Positions 1 through 9,452 of a DNA stretch of 56,041 bases are shown in pieces (position 1 is the stretch's first letter; every line of letters begins with the position of its first letter). The DNA comes from Pseudomonas sp. PB106 (GTDB taxonomy: Bacteria; Pseudomonadota; Gammaproteobacteria; Pseudomonadales; Pseudomonadaceae): positions 1 to 56,041 of the forward strand of contig NZ_RWIM01000051.1 of assembly GCF_009764645.1 (NCBI RefSeq), written 5' to 3'. The position numbers were made by a program, and so were the translations under genes. The notes below the pieces were generated by a model that saw only the letters and a list, made by a program, of their open reading frames with translations, was not told where the DNA came from and ran no database searches.

Positions 1-72
1 CAGGCTGCGATCTTTTGATGTTGTTTTTAAAAAGACAGATCAAAAGATCGCAGCCTGCGGCAGCTCCTACAG
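1..72. repeat. REP-type palindromic element
   Basis: Positions 1-19 (CAGGCTGCGATCTTTTGAT) are an exact inverted copy of 39-57, around a 19-base AT-rich loop. The tail at 58-72 (CGGCAGCTCCTACAG) is the usual continuation of a common fluorescens-group REP. The element abuts, and its tail overlaps, the stop codon of the leftward AraC-type gene, so it may end or stabilise that transcript. It may continue beyond the left edge. Confidence 0.75.
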
Positions 73-840
73 AGGTGAGGTGGCTTGGCGATATTGGCGG
101 GGGGTGAATCCGGTCGAGGCTTTGAACTGACGGGTGAAGGCGCTGTGATCGGTGTAACCGCATTGCAGCGCGACCTCAGTGATCGGCAAGTCCGTATGCA
201 GCAATCGATGGGCATGTTCCAGGCGCACTTTCTGGATCATCTGCCGTGGCGTCAGGTGAAACACGCGCTTGCAGTAGCGCTCCAGTTGCGCGACTGAAAT
301 ACCGGCGATTTTAGTCAGCTCGCCGAGGGTCACGCGCCGATTGAAATGCGCGCGAATATGCTCATCGACAGCAGCCAGTCGCTGGAACGCCGGATGGGTT
401 TCGCTGGCCGATTGCAGATCGACCGAGATACCCGCCAGACCGATGATCTCGCCATCGCGGTTATACAACGGCTGTTTGTGCGTCAGGCACCAGCCCGGTT
501 CGCGACTGCCATACAGATGCAGCTCCAGCTGATCTTCCAGCACGAAGCCCTCCTCCAGCACTTTGCGATCCTGCTCGGTGTAACCCGGCCCCAGCTGCGC
601 AGGGAAAACCTGCGCGCTGGTTTTACCGAGCAGCGGCCCCAAATCTTTCAAGCCGCAGCGTTGCACCAGTGTGCGATTGGCGAGGACGTAACGGGCCTGC
701 ACATCCTTGATGAAAATCGCCGCGTTGGGGATCACGTCGAGCATCGGCAACAGCAATGCCGCGCCGGCCAACAGCTCTTCCAAAGTCTGCGGATGATTGT
801 CGCCAACGCCTTGGGCCAGGAGCGAAAACGCGTGCTGCAT
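67..840 (-). CDS. PAS-domain AraC-family regulator, probable activator of the hydroxyproline operon
   Basis: 257 residues from ATG 840; a GAGGGG Shine-Dalgarno lies just upstream, and the TTG one codon earlier is less likely. Residues about 30-130 form a PAS-like sensor (NAAIFIKDVQARYVLANRTL, then an IIGLAGISVDL end). Residues about 155-255 form the double helix-turn-helix of AraC/XylS proteins, with the family signature GYTDHSAFTRQFKASTGFTP. A PAS sensor is less usual than the cupin-type arm of classical AraC proteins. The gene is divergent from the permease-epimerase-deaminase operon beginning at 1071, with about 230 bp between them, and LhpR of P. aeruginosa is also an AraC-type regulator. 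I infer that it switches on hydroxyproline catabolism; the ligand of the PAS domain cannot be read from sequence. Confidence 0.8.
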   Translation of the reverse strand: MQHAFSLLAQGVGDNHPQTLEELLAGAALLLPMLDVIPNAAIFIKDVQARYVLANRTLVQRCGLKDLGPLLGKTSAQVFPAQLGPGYTEQDRKVLEEGFVLEDQLELHLYGSREPGWCLTHKQPLYNRDGEIIGLAGISVDLQSASETHPAFQRLAAVDEHIRAHFNRRVTLGELTKIAGISVAQLERYCKRVFHLTPRQMIQKVRLEHAHRLLHTDLPITEVALQCGYTDHSAFTRQFKASTGFTPRQYRQATSPL

Positions 841-1070
841 CAAAGAATCCCCTCGTAACCGGATTGGCCAAGTGCCCGCCCTGCAGCGTTCGCGTGCAGA
901 TTGCAGGATCGTTCAGCGCATGTCGAGAGCCGCGTTTAATCGGCGCAATTGTGCTGAATTCGTCATCCAACCCATCGCAAAACATCAATCGCCGCGCGAC
1001 CGATGAGTTCAAAGTCTGGCCGTCCCAGTGACACAACTGCCTATCCAATAACTCACAAGAAGGCGATGCC

Positions 1071-2696
1071 ATGTCAGGCCAAGGCAAGTTCAAAAAACAG
1101 CTTTCACTGATCGACCTCACATTTATCGGACTCGGCGCGATCTTCGGCTCCGGCTGGTTGTTCGCGGCCAGTCACGTGTCCGCGATTGCCGGGCCGGCAG
1201 GGATTTTCTCCTGGCTGCTGGGCGGTTTTGCCGTGCTGTTGCTGGGCATCGTTTACTGCGAACTGGGCGCAGCCCTACCGCGTGCCGGCGGCGTGGTGCG
1301 CTACCCGGTTTACTCCCACGGGCCGCTGCTCGGTTATCTGATGGGCTTCATCACGCTGATCGCGTTTTCCAGTCTGGTGGCCATCGAAGTGGTTGCCTCG
1401 CGCCAATACGCGGCGGCTTGGTTTCCCGGCCTGACCAAGGCAGGCAGCGGCGATCCGACGATCCTCGGCTGGATGGTGCAGTTCGGCCTGTTGTGCGTGT
1501 TTTTCCTGCTCAACTATCGCAGCGTGAAGACCTTCGCCAAGGCCAACAATTTGATCAGCGTGTTCAAGTTCATCGTGCCGCTGCTGGTGATCGGTGTGCT
1601 GTTCACCTTCTTCAAACCGGCCAACTTCGAGGTTCAGGGCTTCGCCCCGTTCGGCCTGTCCGGTGTCGAGATGGCGGTGTCGGCGGGTGGCGTCATTTTC
1701 GCTTATCTGGGACTGACACCGATCATCTCGGTGGCCAGTGAAGTGAAGAATCCGCAGCGCACCATTCCGATCGCGTTGATCCTGTCGGTGCTGCTGTCGA
1801 CGCTGATTTACGTACTGCTGCAAATGGCTTTTCTCGGCAGCATCCCGACCGAAATGCTCGCCAACGGCTGGGCCGGGATCAGCAAGGAATTCGCCCTGCC
1901 TTATCGCGACATCGCCTTGGCGCTGGGCGTGGGCTGGCTGGCGTATCTGGTGGTGGCCGACGCGGTGATCTCGCCGAGCGGCTGCGGCAACATCTACATG
2001 AACGCGACCCCGCGCGTGATCTACGGCTGGGCACAGACCGGGACCTTCTTCAAAGTCTTCACCCACATTGATGAGAAGTCCGGCATTCCGCGCCCGGCGT
2101 TGTGGCTGACCTTTGCCCTGTCGGTGTTCTGGACCCTGCCGTTCCCGTCGTGGGAAGCGCTGATCAACGTGGTCTCCGCTGCGCTGGTGCTGAGCTACGC
2201 CGTGGCCCCGGTTTCCGTGGCGGCCCTGCGCCGCAACGCACCGAACATGCCGCGCCCGTTCCGGGTCAAGTGCATGGGCGTGCTCGGGCCGGTGTCGTTC
2301 ATCATCGCCGCGCTGATCGTTTACTGGTCGGGCTGGAACACCGTGTCATGGCTGCTCGGCCTGCAGATTCTGATGTTCGTGGTTTATCTGCTGTGCGGTC
2401 GTTTCGTGCCGACCGCTCACCTCAATCTGGCCCGCCAAGTGCGCTCGTCGGCGTGGCTGATCGCCTTCTACGCGGTGACCATCGTCCTGTCGAAACTCGG
2501 CACCTTCGGTGGCCTCGGCATCCTCACTCACCCCTTCGACACCATCGTCGTCGCCGCTTGCGCCACCGGTATCTATTACTGGGGCGCCGCGACAGGCGTG
2601 CCGGCGCACCTGCTGCGCCTTGAAGATGACGACGAGGAAAGCGAAGTCGTAGCGCCCGCCTCAACCGTGTCTGCGCGCCCTGCCGGCGCTTACTGA
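1071..2696 (+). CDS. APC-superfamily amino acid permease, likely hydroxyproline uptake
   Basis: 541 residues from ATG 1071, preceded by AAGAAGG. The chain is a polytopic inner-membrane protein with at least twelve hydrophobic segments. The first helix has the APC signature ([20 protein letters not shown]), where the GxGxxxGSG-type break contacts substrate. The C-terminal tail is short, acidic and cytosolic ([10 protein letters not shown]). It is the first gene of the operon: the hydroxyproline epimerase starts 22 bp after its stop. The position implies import of trans-4-hydroxy-L-proline or a related imino acid by proton symport. The family also contains aspartate and other amino acid carriers, so the substrate is inferred from neighbours only. 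Confidence 0.82.
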   Translation: MSGQGKFKKQLSLIDLTFIGLGAIFGSGWLFAASHVSAIAGPAGIFSWLLGGFAVLLLGIVYCELGAALPRAGGVVRYPVYSHGPLLGYLMGFITLIAFSSLVAIEVVASRQYAAAWFPGLTKAGSGDPTILGWMVQFGLLCVFFLLNYRSVKTFAKANNLISVFKFIVPLLVIGVLFTFFKPANFEVQGFAPFGLSGVEMAVSAGGVIFAYLGLTPIISVASEVKNPQRTIPIALILSVLLSTLIYVLLQMAFLGSIPTEMLANGWAGISKEFALPYRDIALALGVGWLAYLVVADAVISPSGCGNIYMNATPRVIYGWAQTGTFFKVFTHIDEKSGIPRPALWLTFALSVFWTLPFPSWEALINVVSAALVLSYAVAPVSVAALRRNAPNMPRPFRVKCMGVLGPVSFIIAALIVYWSGWNTVSWLLGLQILMFVVYLLCGRFVPTAHLNLARQVRSSAWLIAFYAVTIVLSKLGTFGGLGILTHPFDTIVVAACATGIYYWGAATGVPAHLLRLEDDDEESEVVAPASTVSARPAGAY

Positions 2697-2718
2697 ACTC
2701 ACCCAACGGGATCCATTC

Positions 2719-3645
2719 ATGAAAGAACTACACGTCATTGATTCCCACACCGGCGGTGAACCGACGCGCCTGGTGATGAGCGGCTTTCCTGATCTGCCGG
2801 GCAGCAGCATGGTGGAAAAACGCGATGCCCTGCGCAATCAGCATGATGCATGGCGCCGCGCCTGCCTGCTGGAACCGCGTGGCAACGATGTGTTGGTCGG
2901 CGCGCTGTATTGCGCGCCGGTCTCGCCGGAGGCCACCTGCGGGGTGATTTTCTTCAACAACGCCGGCTACCTCGGCATGTGCGGCCACGGCACCATCGGC
3001 CTGATCAACTCGTTGCAGTACCTGGGAAAAATCCAGCCGGGCGTGCACAAGATCGACACGCCGGTCGGCCCGGTCAGCGCCACGCTGCATGACGACGGCT
3101 CCGTCACCTTGGGCAACGTCCCCGCCTACCGCCACCGCAAACAGGTGCCGGTGGACGTGCCGGGATTCGGCCAGGTATTCGGTGACATCGCCTATGGCGG
3201 CAACTGGTTTTTCCTCGTCTCGGAGCACGGCCAAACGTTGACGATGGACAACGTCGAACACCTCACCGCCTACACCTGGGCGATGCTCAAGGCCCTCGAA
3301 GACCAAGGCATTTACGGCGAAGACGGCGCGGTGATCGACCACATCGAACTGTTCGCCGATGACGCCAACGCCGACAGCCGCAACTTCGTCATGTGCCCCG
3401 GCAAAGCCTACGACCGCTCCCCGTGCGGCACCGGCACCAGCGCCAAACTCGCCTGCCTCGCCGCCGACGACAAGCTGCAACCCGGCGCGACCTGGGTGCA
3501 GGCAAGCATCACCGGCAGCCAGTTCGAAGGCCGCTTCGAATGGGAGGGCGAGCGCATTCGCCCGTACATCACTGGCCGCGCCTACATGACCGCCGACAGC
3601 ACGCTGCTGATCGACGAAACCGATCCGTTCGCGTGGGGCATCTGA
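2719..3645 (+). CDS. lhpA: 4-hydroxyproline 2-epimerase
   Basis: 308 residues, the usual size. It converts trans-4-hydroxy-L-proline to cis-4-hydroxy-D-proline in the cytosol without cofactor, by a two-base mechanism using two cysteines. Both are present: Cys88 in MCGHGTIG and Cys236 in [10 protein letters not shown], at the same numbers as in characterised Pseudomonas enzymes, with Asp232 nearby. Proline racemases share the fold, but two cysteines are what distinguish both from the Thr-containing 3-hydroxyproline dehydratases. The neighbouring deaminase, semialdehyde dehydrogenase and FAD oxidase complete the hydroxyproline route, so epimerase is favoured over racemase. The symbol follows P. 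aeruginosa usage (hypE is also used). Confidence 0.93.
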   Translation: MKELHVIDSHTGGEPTRLVMSGFPDLPGSSMVEKRDALRNQHDAWRRACLLEPRGNDVLVGALYCAPVSPEATCGVIFFNNAGYLGMCGHGTIGLINSLQYLGKIQPGVHKIDTPVGPVSATLHDDGSVTLGNVPAYRHRKQVPVDVPGFGQVFGDIAYGGNWFFLVSEHGQTLTMDNVEHLTAYTWAMLKALEDQGIYGEDGAVIDHIELFADDANADSRNFVMCPGKAYDRSPCGTGTSAKLACLAADDKLQPGATWVQASITGSQFEGRFEWEGERIRPYITGRAYMTADSTLLIDETDPFAWGI

Positions 3646-3700
3646 ACCGCTGCGATGACTTTTCACCTCAATTTGAATGATGTGCCAAGGAGTTAAAACA

Positions 3701-4648
3701 ATGAGCGACAACATCTTCACCGGTTGCATGCCAGCCCTGATGACCCCATGCACCGCCCAACGCAAACCGGACTTCGACGCGCTGGTGGCCAAGGGTCGCG
3801 AACTGATCGATATCGGCATGAGCGCCGTGGTCTATTGCGGTTCGATGGGCGACTGGCCGCTGCTGACCGAGGCCGAGCGTCAGGAAGGTGTGGCGCGTCT
3901 GGTCGCCGCTGGTATTCCAACGATTGTCGGCACCGGCGCGGTGAATTCCCGTGAAGCGGTTTCCCATGCGGCACATGCGGCGAAAGTCGGCGCGCAAGGC
4001 TTGATGGTGATTCCACGCGTCATGTCCCGTGGTGCGTCGCCAGCCGCGCAAAAGGCTCACTTCGCGGCCATTCTGCAAGCCGCACCGAATCTGCCGGCAG
4101 TGATCTACAACAGCCCTTACTACGGCTTCGCCACCCGCGCTGACCTGTTTTTCGAACTGCGTCGCGAGTACCCGAACCTGATCGGCTTCAAGGAGTTCGG
4201 CGGTGGCGCCGACCTGCGCTATGCCGCGGAAAACATCACCTCCAAGGACGATGACGTGACCCTGATGGTCGGCGTCGACACGCAAGTGGTGCACGGTTTC
4301 GTCAACTGCAACGCCACCGGTGCCATCACCGGCATCGGCAACGCCCTGCCCCGCGAAGTGCTGCAATTGGTGGCGCTGAGCAAGCAAGCGGCGAAGGGCG
4401 ATGCGAAGGCGCGACGTCAGGCGCGGGAGCTGGAATCGGCGCTGGCGGTGCTGTCGTCGTTCGATGAAGGTTGCGATCTGGTGCTGTATTACAAGCATTT
4501 GATGGTGCTCAACGGCGACAAGGAATACACCCTGCACTTCAACGAAACCGATGTATTGAGCGACTCGCAACGGCGTTATGCCGAGCAGCAGTACTCGCTG
4601 TTCCGTCACTGGTACGAGAACTGGTCGGCCGAGCAAAACTTCGCCTGA
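3701..4648 (+). CDS. lhpC: 1-pyrroline-4-hydroxy-2-carboxylate deaminase (DapA/NAL family)
   Basis: 315 residues from ATG 3701, chosen because AAGGAG lies at 3687-3692; an in-frame ATG at 3677 has no ribosome site. It is a TIM-barrel class I aldolase-like enzyme of the dihydrodipicolinate synthase/N-acetylneuraminate lyase family. The Schiff-base lysine is Lys164 in IGFKEFGG, and the tyrosine region is YNSPYYG (136-142). In this operon the expected reaction is deamination and dehydration of 1-pyrroline-4-hydroxy-2-carboxylate to alpha-ketoglutarate semialdehyde and ammonia. The family includes many aldolases and synthases; the specific call rests on the pathway neighbours. Confidence 0.88.
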   Translation: MSDNIFTGCMPALMTPCTAQRKPDFDALVAKGRELIDIGMSAVVYCGSMGDWPLLTEAERQEGVARLVAAGIPTIVGTGAVNSREAVSHAAHAAKVGAQGLMVIPRVMSRGASPAAQKAHFAAILQAAPNLPAVIYNSPYYGFATRADLFFELRREYPNLIGFKEFGGGADLRYAAENITSKDDDVTLMVGVDTQVVHGFVNCNATGAITGIGNALPREVLQLVALSKQAAKGDAKARRQARELESALAVLSSFDEGCDLVLYYKHLMVLNGDKEYTLHFNETDVLSDSQRRYAEQQYSLFRHWYENWSAEQNFA

Positions 4649-4720
4649 CACGTCCCCTCACCTGTCGCGAAGCCTTGTGCTGCACGGCAGGCCTCCCTCT
4701 TTTTTCATCAGGAAGACACC

Positions 4721-6313
4721 ATGACTCTGACGGGCCACATGCTGATCGGGCAGCACACGGTTGCGGGCAACCGCACCGCCATTCACGCAATCAACCCGGC
4801 CACGGATGCTGCGCTGGAACCGGCCTATGCCGGTGGCTCGGCCGAGCACGTCGAGCAGGCGTGCGCATTGGCCTGGGCGGCGCTGGACGCCTACCGCGAA
4901 ACCACCCTCAGTGCCCGCGCCGACTTTCTGGAAAGCATTGCCGCTGAAATCGAAGCCCTTGGCGATGAATTGATCGACCGCGCACACGCCGAAACCGGCC
5001 TGCCCACAGCGCGCTTACTGGGCGAACGCGGGCGTACTTGCCAACAATTAAGAATGTTCGCCCGCACCGTGCGCGCCGGTGAATGGCTGGATGTACGTGT
5101 CGATAACACACAGCCACAGCGCCAGCCATTGCCGCGTTCGGATTTGCGTCAGCGCCAGATTGCACTGGGGCCGGTGGCGGTGTTTGGTGCGAGCAATTTC
5201 CCCCTGGCATTTTCGGTGGCCGGCGGTGATACCGCTTCGGCACTGGCGGCCGGTTGCCCGGTAGTGGTCAAGGCGCACAGCGCGCACCCCGGCACCAGTG
5301 AACTGGTCGGTCGTGCCGTCGCGCGAGCGGTGAAAACCTGCGGTTTGCCAGAGGGCGTGTTTTCGTTGTTGTACGGTTCCGGGCGCGAAGTCGGCATTGC
5401 GCTGGTCAGCGATCCGCGCATCAAAGCCGTCGGTTTTACTGGTTCCCGCGCTGGCGGATTGGCCTTGATTCAAGCGGCGCAGGCCAGGCCCGAGCCGATT
5501 CCGGTGTATGCGGAAATGAGTTCGATCAATCCGGTGTTGCTGTTTCCGGCGGCGTTGCACAACCGCGCGCAGGCGTTGGCTGAAGGGTTTGTCGGTTCGC
5601 TGACCTTGGGCGCCGGGCAGTTTTGTACCAATCCGGGATTGGTCATTGCCCGTAAAGGCCCGGCCCTCGAGGAGTTCATGGGGGCAACAGCCAAGTGCAT
5701 CGAGACGCGTGCGGCGCAAACGATGCTCACGCCGGGTATCTACAACGCGTACGAATCGGCCGTGAAAGCGCTAGCCGAGAACGCGGGTGCACGTATCGTT
5801 GCGGCGGGGCAAATCGGCACTGGGGCGAATCAGGGTCAGGCGCATGTCTTCGTCACGCAAGCGGCGAATTTCCTGAGCGATCACAACCTGCAAGCCGAAG
5901 CCTTCGGCGCGGCGTCGTTGATCGTGCAATGCAGCAGCGACGAGGAAATCCGTCAGGTTACCGAGCAACTCGAAGGCCAACTGACTGTCACTCTGCACCT
6001 CGACGACGCCGACCTTGAACAGGCTCGCTCCCTGCTGCCGACACTGGAGCGCAAGGCCGGTCGCCTGCTGGTAAACGGCTGGCCAACCGGTGTGGAAGTT
6101 TGCGATGCGATGGTCCATGGCGGGCCTTTCCCGGCCACCTCCGACGCGCGCACGACCTCGGTCGGCACCGCCGCTATCCTGCGATTCCTGCGCCCGGTCT
6201 GCTATCAGGATTTCCCCGACAGCTTGTTGCCCGCCGCACTGAAACAGGCCAATCCGCTGCACTTGCGGCGCTTGCTCGACGGGCAAAGGGAAGCCGCGAA
6301 CCATGGCGAATAA
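4721..6313 (+). CDS. lhpG: Alpha-ketoglutarate semialdehyde dehydrogenase
   Basis: 530 residues from ATG 4721, with AGGAAG upstream. An NAD(P)-dependent aldehyde dehydrogenase that oxidises 2,5-dioxopentanoate to 2-oxoglutarate, the last step of hydroxyproline breakdown before the TCA cycle. The catalytic cysteine is Cys302 (GQFCTNPG) and the general base is Glu265 ([10 protein letters not shown]). The AEMSSINP and [14 protein letters not shown] motifs are typical of the KGSADH group, which differs from ordinary ALDHs by a longer chain and this C-terminal signature. Its end overlaps the start of the FAD oxidase by 11 bp (6303-6313), consistent with translational coupling. Confidence 0.9.
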   Translation: MTLTGHMLIGQHTVAGNRTAIHAINPATDAALEPAYAGGSAEHVEQACALAWAALDAYRETTLSARADFLESIAAEIEALGDELIDRAHAETGLPTARLLGERGRTCQQLRMFARTVRAGEWLDVRVDNTQPQRQPLPRSDLRQRQIALGPVAVFGASNFPLAFSVAGGDTASALAAGCPVVVKAHSAHPGTSELVGRAVARAVKTCGLPEGVFSLLYGSGREVGIALVSDPRIKAVGFTGSRAGGLALIQAAQARPEPIPVYAEMSSINPVLLFPAALHNRAQALAEGFVGSLTLGAGQFCTNPGLVIARKGPALEEFMGATAKCIETRAAQTMLTPGIYNAYESAVKALAENAGARIVAAGQIGTGANQGQAHVFVTQAANFLSDHNLQAEAFGAASLIVQCSSDEEIRQVTEQLEGQLTVTLHLDDADLEQARSLLPTLERKAGRLLVNGWPTGVEVCDAMVHGGPFPATSDARTTSVGTAAILRFLRPVCYQDFPDSLLPAALKQANPLHLRRLLDGQREAANHGE

Positions 6314-7568
6314 CGTCTCCTGCGACATCGCAGTGGTCGGCGCCGGCATCATCGGCGTCGCCTGCGCACTGCGTCTGGCGCGCCAGGGTTTGCGCGTGAT
6401 GGTCATCGATCAGCAGCCGCCCGGCCACGGCGCCTCGTTTGGCAACGCCGGACATCTGGCGACCGAACAGGTGTTCCCGATTGCCGACGCCTCCATCCTC
6501 AAACGCCTGCCGGCGATGCTGTTGGATCCGATGGGGCCGCTGCGCCTGGACTGGAAATACCTGCCCCGCGCCTTGCCGTGGTTCACCCGACTGTTGCTGA
6601 ACCTGCGCGCCGAGCCTTTTCAGAAAACCGTGGCCGGACTACGCGCACTCAACGAAAGCAGTCTCGACGCTTGGCATCGATTGCTCAGCGATATCCAGCG
6701 TCCTGATCTGCTCAAGGTCGACGGCTCACTGTTGGTGTTCGAAAAGCCTGAGTCCCGCCAAGCCATCGAAGCCCTGCAAGCGCGGATGACTCAGCAGCAG
6801 GTCGCGGTCGATTACTGGCAGGCCAGTGCCATCCGCGACACCGCGCCGCAACTCAGCGAACAGATTCAGGGCGGCCTGTTCTTCCCGCGCACCGGGCATT
6901 TCATCGATCCCTATCGCGTGGTCTGCGAACTGGTGGAAGCGGCGCAAGCCAGCGGCGTGAGTTTCCTGCAACAACAGGTGCAAGGGGGCTATGTGCAGGA
7001 ACACGGCGTTTCGCTGCTCACCGGCGATGGCGGCATCAGTGCAAGCCGCGTGCTGATTGCCTGCGGCGCGCACTCGGCAAAACTCACCGCCGCACTCACC
7101 GGCCAAAAAGTCCCGCTGGACACCGAGCGCGGCTATCACCTGATGCTGCCGCAGGAACACGATCGCCTGCCCTTCCCCGTCACCTCGCTGGAGCGCAAAT
7201 TCATCATGACGCCAATGACCGAAGGCTTGCGCCTGGCCGGCACCGTCGAGTTCGCCGGGCTTCACAAGCCGCCGAGCATGGAGCGCGCATGGCAACTGCT
7301 TCGTTTGAGTCAGGGGTTATTTCGCAAGGATTTGAACGTAGATGCAGCGACACCGTGGATGGGCTTTCGTCCATCGTTGCCGGATTCATTGCCGGTGATT
7401 GATCAAGTGTGCGATGGCAAGGTGTTGCTTGCGTTCGGGCATCAGCATTTAGGATTGACGCAGGCGGCGGTGACGGCGGAGATGGTGGTGCGGATGGCTG
7501 CGATACCCACAGCGATTGCTCCGGGCGACTTACCCACCAACGACGCCTACAGGCTTGATCGCTTTTAA
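6303..7568 (+). CDS. FAD-dependent D-hydroxyproline dehydrogenase (DadA/DAO family)
   Basis: 421 residues. A single-chain FAD amino acid oxidoreductase: GAGIIG at residues 13-18 is the dinucleotide-binding motif, and the DAO-type C-terminus [16 protein letters not shown] is conserved with DadA-like D-amino acid dehydrogenases. In this operon the substrate should be cis-4-hydroxy-D-proline, giving 1-pyrroline-4-hydroxy-2-carboxylate for the upstream deaminase. The electrons probably go to the respiratory chain. The start is inside the end of the preceding dehydrogenase gene. P. aeruginosa uses a multi-subunit D-hydroxyproline dehydrogenase, whereas this window shows the one-gene type. D-amino acid dehydrogenase of other specificity is the alternative. 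Confidence 0.85.
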   Translation: MANNVSCDIAVVGAGIIGVACALRLARQGLRVMVIDQQPPGHGASFGNAGHLATEQVFPIADASILKRLPAMLLDPMGPLRLDWKYLPRALPWFTRLLLNLRAEPFQKTVAGLRALNESSLDAWHRLLSDIQRPDLLKVDGSLLVFEKPESRQAIEALQARMTQQQVAVDYWQASAIRDTAPQLSEQIQGGLFFPRTGHFIDPYRVVCELVEAAQASGVSFLQQQVQGGYVQEHGVSLLTGDGGISASRVLIACGAHSAKLTAALTGQKVPLDTERGYHLMLPQEHDRLPFPVTSLERKFIMTPMTEGLRLAGTVEFAGLHKPPSMERAWQLLRLSQGLFRKDLNVDAATPWMGFRPSLPDSLPVIDQVCDGKVLLAFGHQHLGLTQAAVTAEMVVRMAAIPTAIAPGDLPTNDAYRLDRF

Positions 7569-7678
7569 AAAAACGGCCGTGGTCGCGAAAATTTGACAGG
7601 CCAACCTTAGCCCGACAAAGTCGCACCCCTTTTTCCCGCCAACGATGCCGCAAACATCAGGCACATCAGGGGTTGCCG

Positions 7679-8374
7679 TTGAACGAAAACACTTTGTCCA
7701 TGCGCCTGGAGCGTGTGGCCGCACACGTGCCGGCTGGTGCGCGGCTGGCCGATATCGGTTCCGATCACGGGTATCTGCCGGTGGCGTTGATGCGCCGTGG
7801 CGCGATTGAGGCGGCGGTGGCGGGTGAAGTGGCGTTGACGCCGTTTCAGGCGGCGCAGCGCACGGTGCGTGAAAACGACCTGCAAGCGCGAATCACCGTG
7901 CGCCAGGCCAATGGCCTGGCGGCGATCAAACCCGCAGACCGGATCACCGCGATCAGCATCTGCGGCATGGGCGGCGAGACCATCCGCGACATTCTCGAAA
8001 ACGGCAAAACGCACCTGAGCGGCGACGAGCGCTTGATCCTGCAGCCCAATGGTGGCGAGCAACCGTTGCGCCTGTGGTTGATGGAAAACGGCTACCGCAT
8101 CCTCAGCGAAGAAGTGCTGCGCGAAAGTCGCTTCGACTACGAAATCATCGTCGCCGAGCGCGCCGAAGCGGTCCGCTACACCGACAAGGAATTGTATTTC
8201 GGTCCCTTGCAAATGCAGGCGCGCAGCCCGGCATTCCTGATCAAATGGCAGCACAAACTTCACCACAAGCAGAAGACCCTCAGCCACCTCGCCCGCGCGC
8301 AGCAGGCGTTGCCAGAAGACAAAATCGCGGACGTTCGTCGAGAGGCGCAGTGGATCACTGAAATGCTGGCGTAA
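7679..8374 (+). CDS. trmK: tRNA (adenine(22)-N1)-methyltransferase TrmK-like
   Basis: 231 residues from TTG 7679. That start is chosen over TTG 7673 because CAGGGG at 7667-7672 is six bases upstream of 7679 and directly touches 7673. The SAM-binding motif I is RLADIGSDHGYLPVALM near residue 20. A second family signature is AISICGMGGETIRDIL near residue 90, followed by LILQPNGGEQPLRLWLMENGY. These are diagnostic of the TrmK family, which methylates N1 of A22 in the D-loop region of tRNA. The C-terminal helices (HKLHHKQKTLSHLARAQQ) match the family's basic coiled segment. It is separated from the catabolic operons on both sides and is probably transcribed alone. Confidence 0.85.
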   Translation: MNENTLSMRLERVAAHVPAGARLADIGSDHGYLPVALMRRGAIEAAVAGEVALTPFQAAQRTVRENDLQARITVRQANGLAAIKPADRITAISICGMGGETIRDILENGKTHLSGDERLILQPNGGEQPLRLWLMENGYRILSEEVLRESRFDYEIIVAERAEAVRYTDKELYFGPLQMQARSPAFLIKWQHKLHHKQKTLSHLARAQQALPEDKIADVRREAQWITEMLA

Positions 8375-8483
8375 GCCATCTGTCGTACCCGGTACTGCCC
8401 GGTCACAAAAAACTGGCGGCCCTTGAACGCCTTCTGCACAATCGGCGCACGCTGCACAAAACCTATAAGAAAGTGATCGCCCG

Positions 8484-9398
8484 ATGAAACTGCAACCCCT
8501 GCCACCGCTTAACAGCCTAGTGGCATTCGAGGCCGCCGCTCGGCATTTGAGCTTTACCCTGGCCGCTCGTGAACTCAACGTTACCCAAGGCGCCATCAGC
8601 CGCCAGATCCGTGTGCTCGAAGACTATCTGGGCACGCCTTTATTCGCCCGCACCACCCGCGAAATCAACCTGACCGTCACCGGCAAGAGTTACTGCGAAA
8701 CCGTGCGCGAAAATCTGCAACAGATCGCCCATGCTACCGCCGGTGTGCGGCATTGGCGCGGTGCGCAGCAGGTCACCGTGGTGACGAGTACGGCGATGGC
8801 ATCGCTATGGTTGCTGCCGCTGGTGTCAGAGTTTCAACGTCAGCATGAAGAGATCGACCTGCGCATTATTGCCACGGATCAGATCAGTGACTTCTCGCGG
8901 CTGGATTGTGATCTGGCGCTGTATTACTGCAGCAAGCCACCGAAGAACATGCAGGTGACGCCGCTGTTCAGCGAAGAGATTTTTCCGGTGTGCAGCCCGG
9001 CGTATCTGGCGCAACACCCGCAAATCACCGACCCGCAGCACCTCGGCGAATGCACCTGGTTATGGCTGGAAGACCCGCAGAGTGACTGGATCGGCTGGAA
9101 GGATTGGTTCAATCATCTGGGCTACCCGGTGCCGGAGCCGCGCCGGCGGATCAATATCAACAGTTATTCGATGCTGATCCAATCGGCACTGGCCGGCCAA
9201 GGGATCGCGCTGGCGTGGTCGAACCTGATGGGCGATCACTTGCAGGCCGGCAATCTGGTCAAACCCGTGGATATTTATCTGCGCACCGAGGCGCAATTCT
9301 GTTTGCTCGAGCCCTTGGGGCGCGCGGCCAATCGCCAAAGCGTCAACCGCTTCCGCCAATGGTTGATGCACCACATCGCAGAAACGATCCACGGCTGA
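8484..9398 (+). CDS. LysR-family transcriptional regulator (GcvA-like)
   Basis: 304 residues. The N-terminal winged helix-turn-helix covers residues about 5-65 and has the GcvA/AmpR-type opening LPPLNSLVAFEAAARHLSFT and ELNVTQGAISRQIRVLE. Residues about 90-295 form the periplasmic-binding-protein-like effector domain. It converges on the BCCT carrier gene, with a bidirectional terminator between them. The carrier is in turn divergent from the Rieske oxygenase operon, so this is the likeliest regulator of that amine cluster. An inverted repeat with LysR-like T-N-A geometry at 11240-11261 is a candidate binding site. The effector is unknown. Confidence 0.85.
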   Translation: MKLQPLPPLNSLVAFEAAARHLSFTLAARELNVTQGAISRQIRVLEDYLGTPLFARTTREINLTVTGKSYCETVRENLQQIAHATAGVRHWRGAQQVTVVTSTAMASLWLLPLVSEFQRQHEEIDLRIIATDQISDFSRLDCDLALYYCSKPPKNMQVTPLFSEEIFPVCSPAYLAQHPQITDPQHLGECTWLWLEDPQSDWIGWKDWFNHLGYPVPEPRRRININSYSMLIQSALAGQGIALAWSNLMGDHLQAGNLVKPVDIYLRTEAQFCLLEPLGRAANRQSVNRFRQWLMHHIAETIHG

Positions 9399-9432
9399 AA
9401 AAAAACCGGCGATTGATTCGCCGGTTTTTTCA
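9398..9432. terminator. Bidirectional intrinsic terminator
   Basis: An eight-pair stem, ACCGGCGA (9405-9412) with TCGCCGGT (9418-9425), and a five-base loop. It is flanked by a run of A on the left and a run of T on the right, so it works in both directions. It sits between the convergent LysR and BCCT genes and starts at the LysR stop codon. Confidence 0.9.
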
Positions 9433-9452
9433 TGGGTTCGCTGCAGGTTGAT

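Noticed and set aside
2728..3819. Leftward frame of about 363 codons opposite the epimerase
   Set aside because: Antisense to a catalytically complete epimerase; no independent support.
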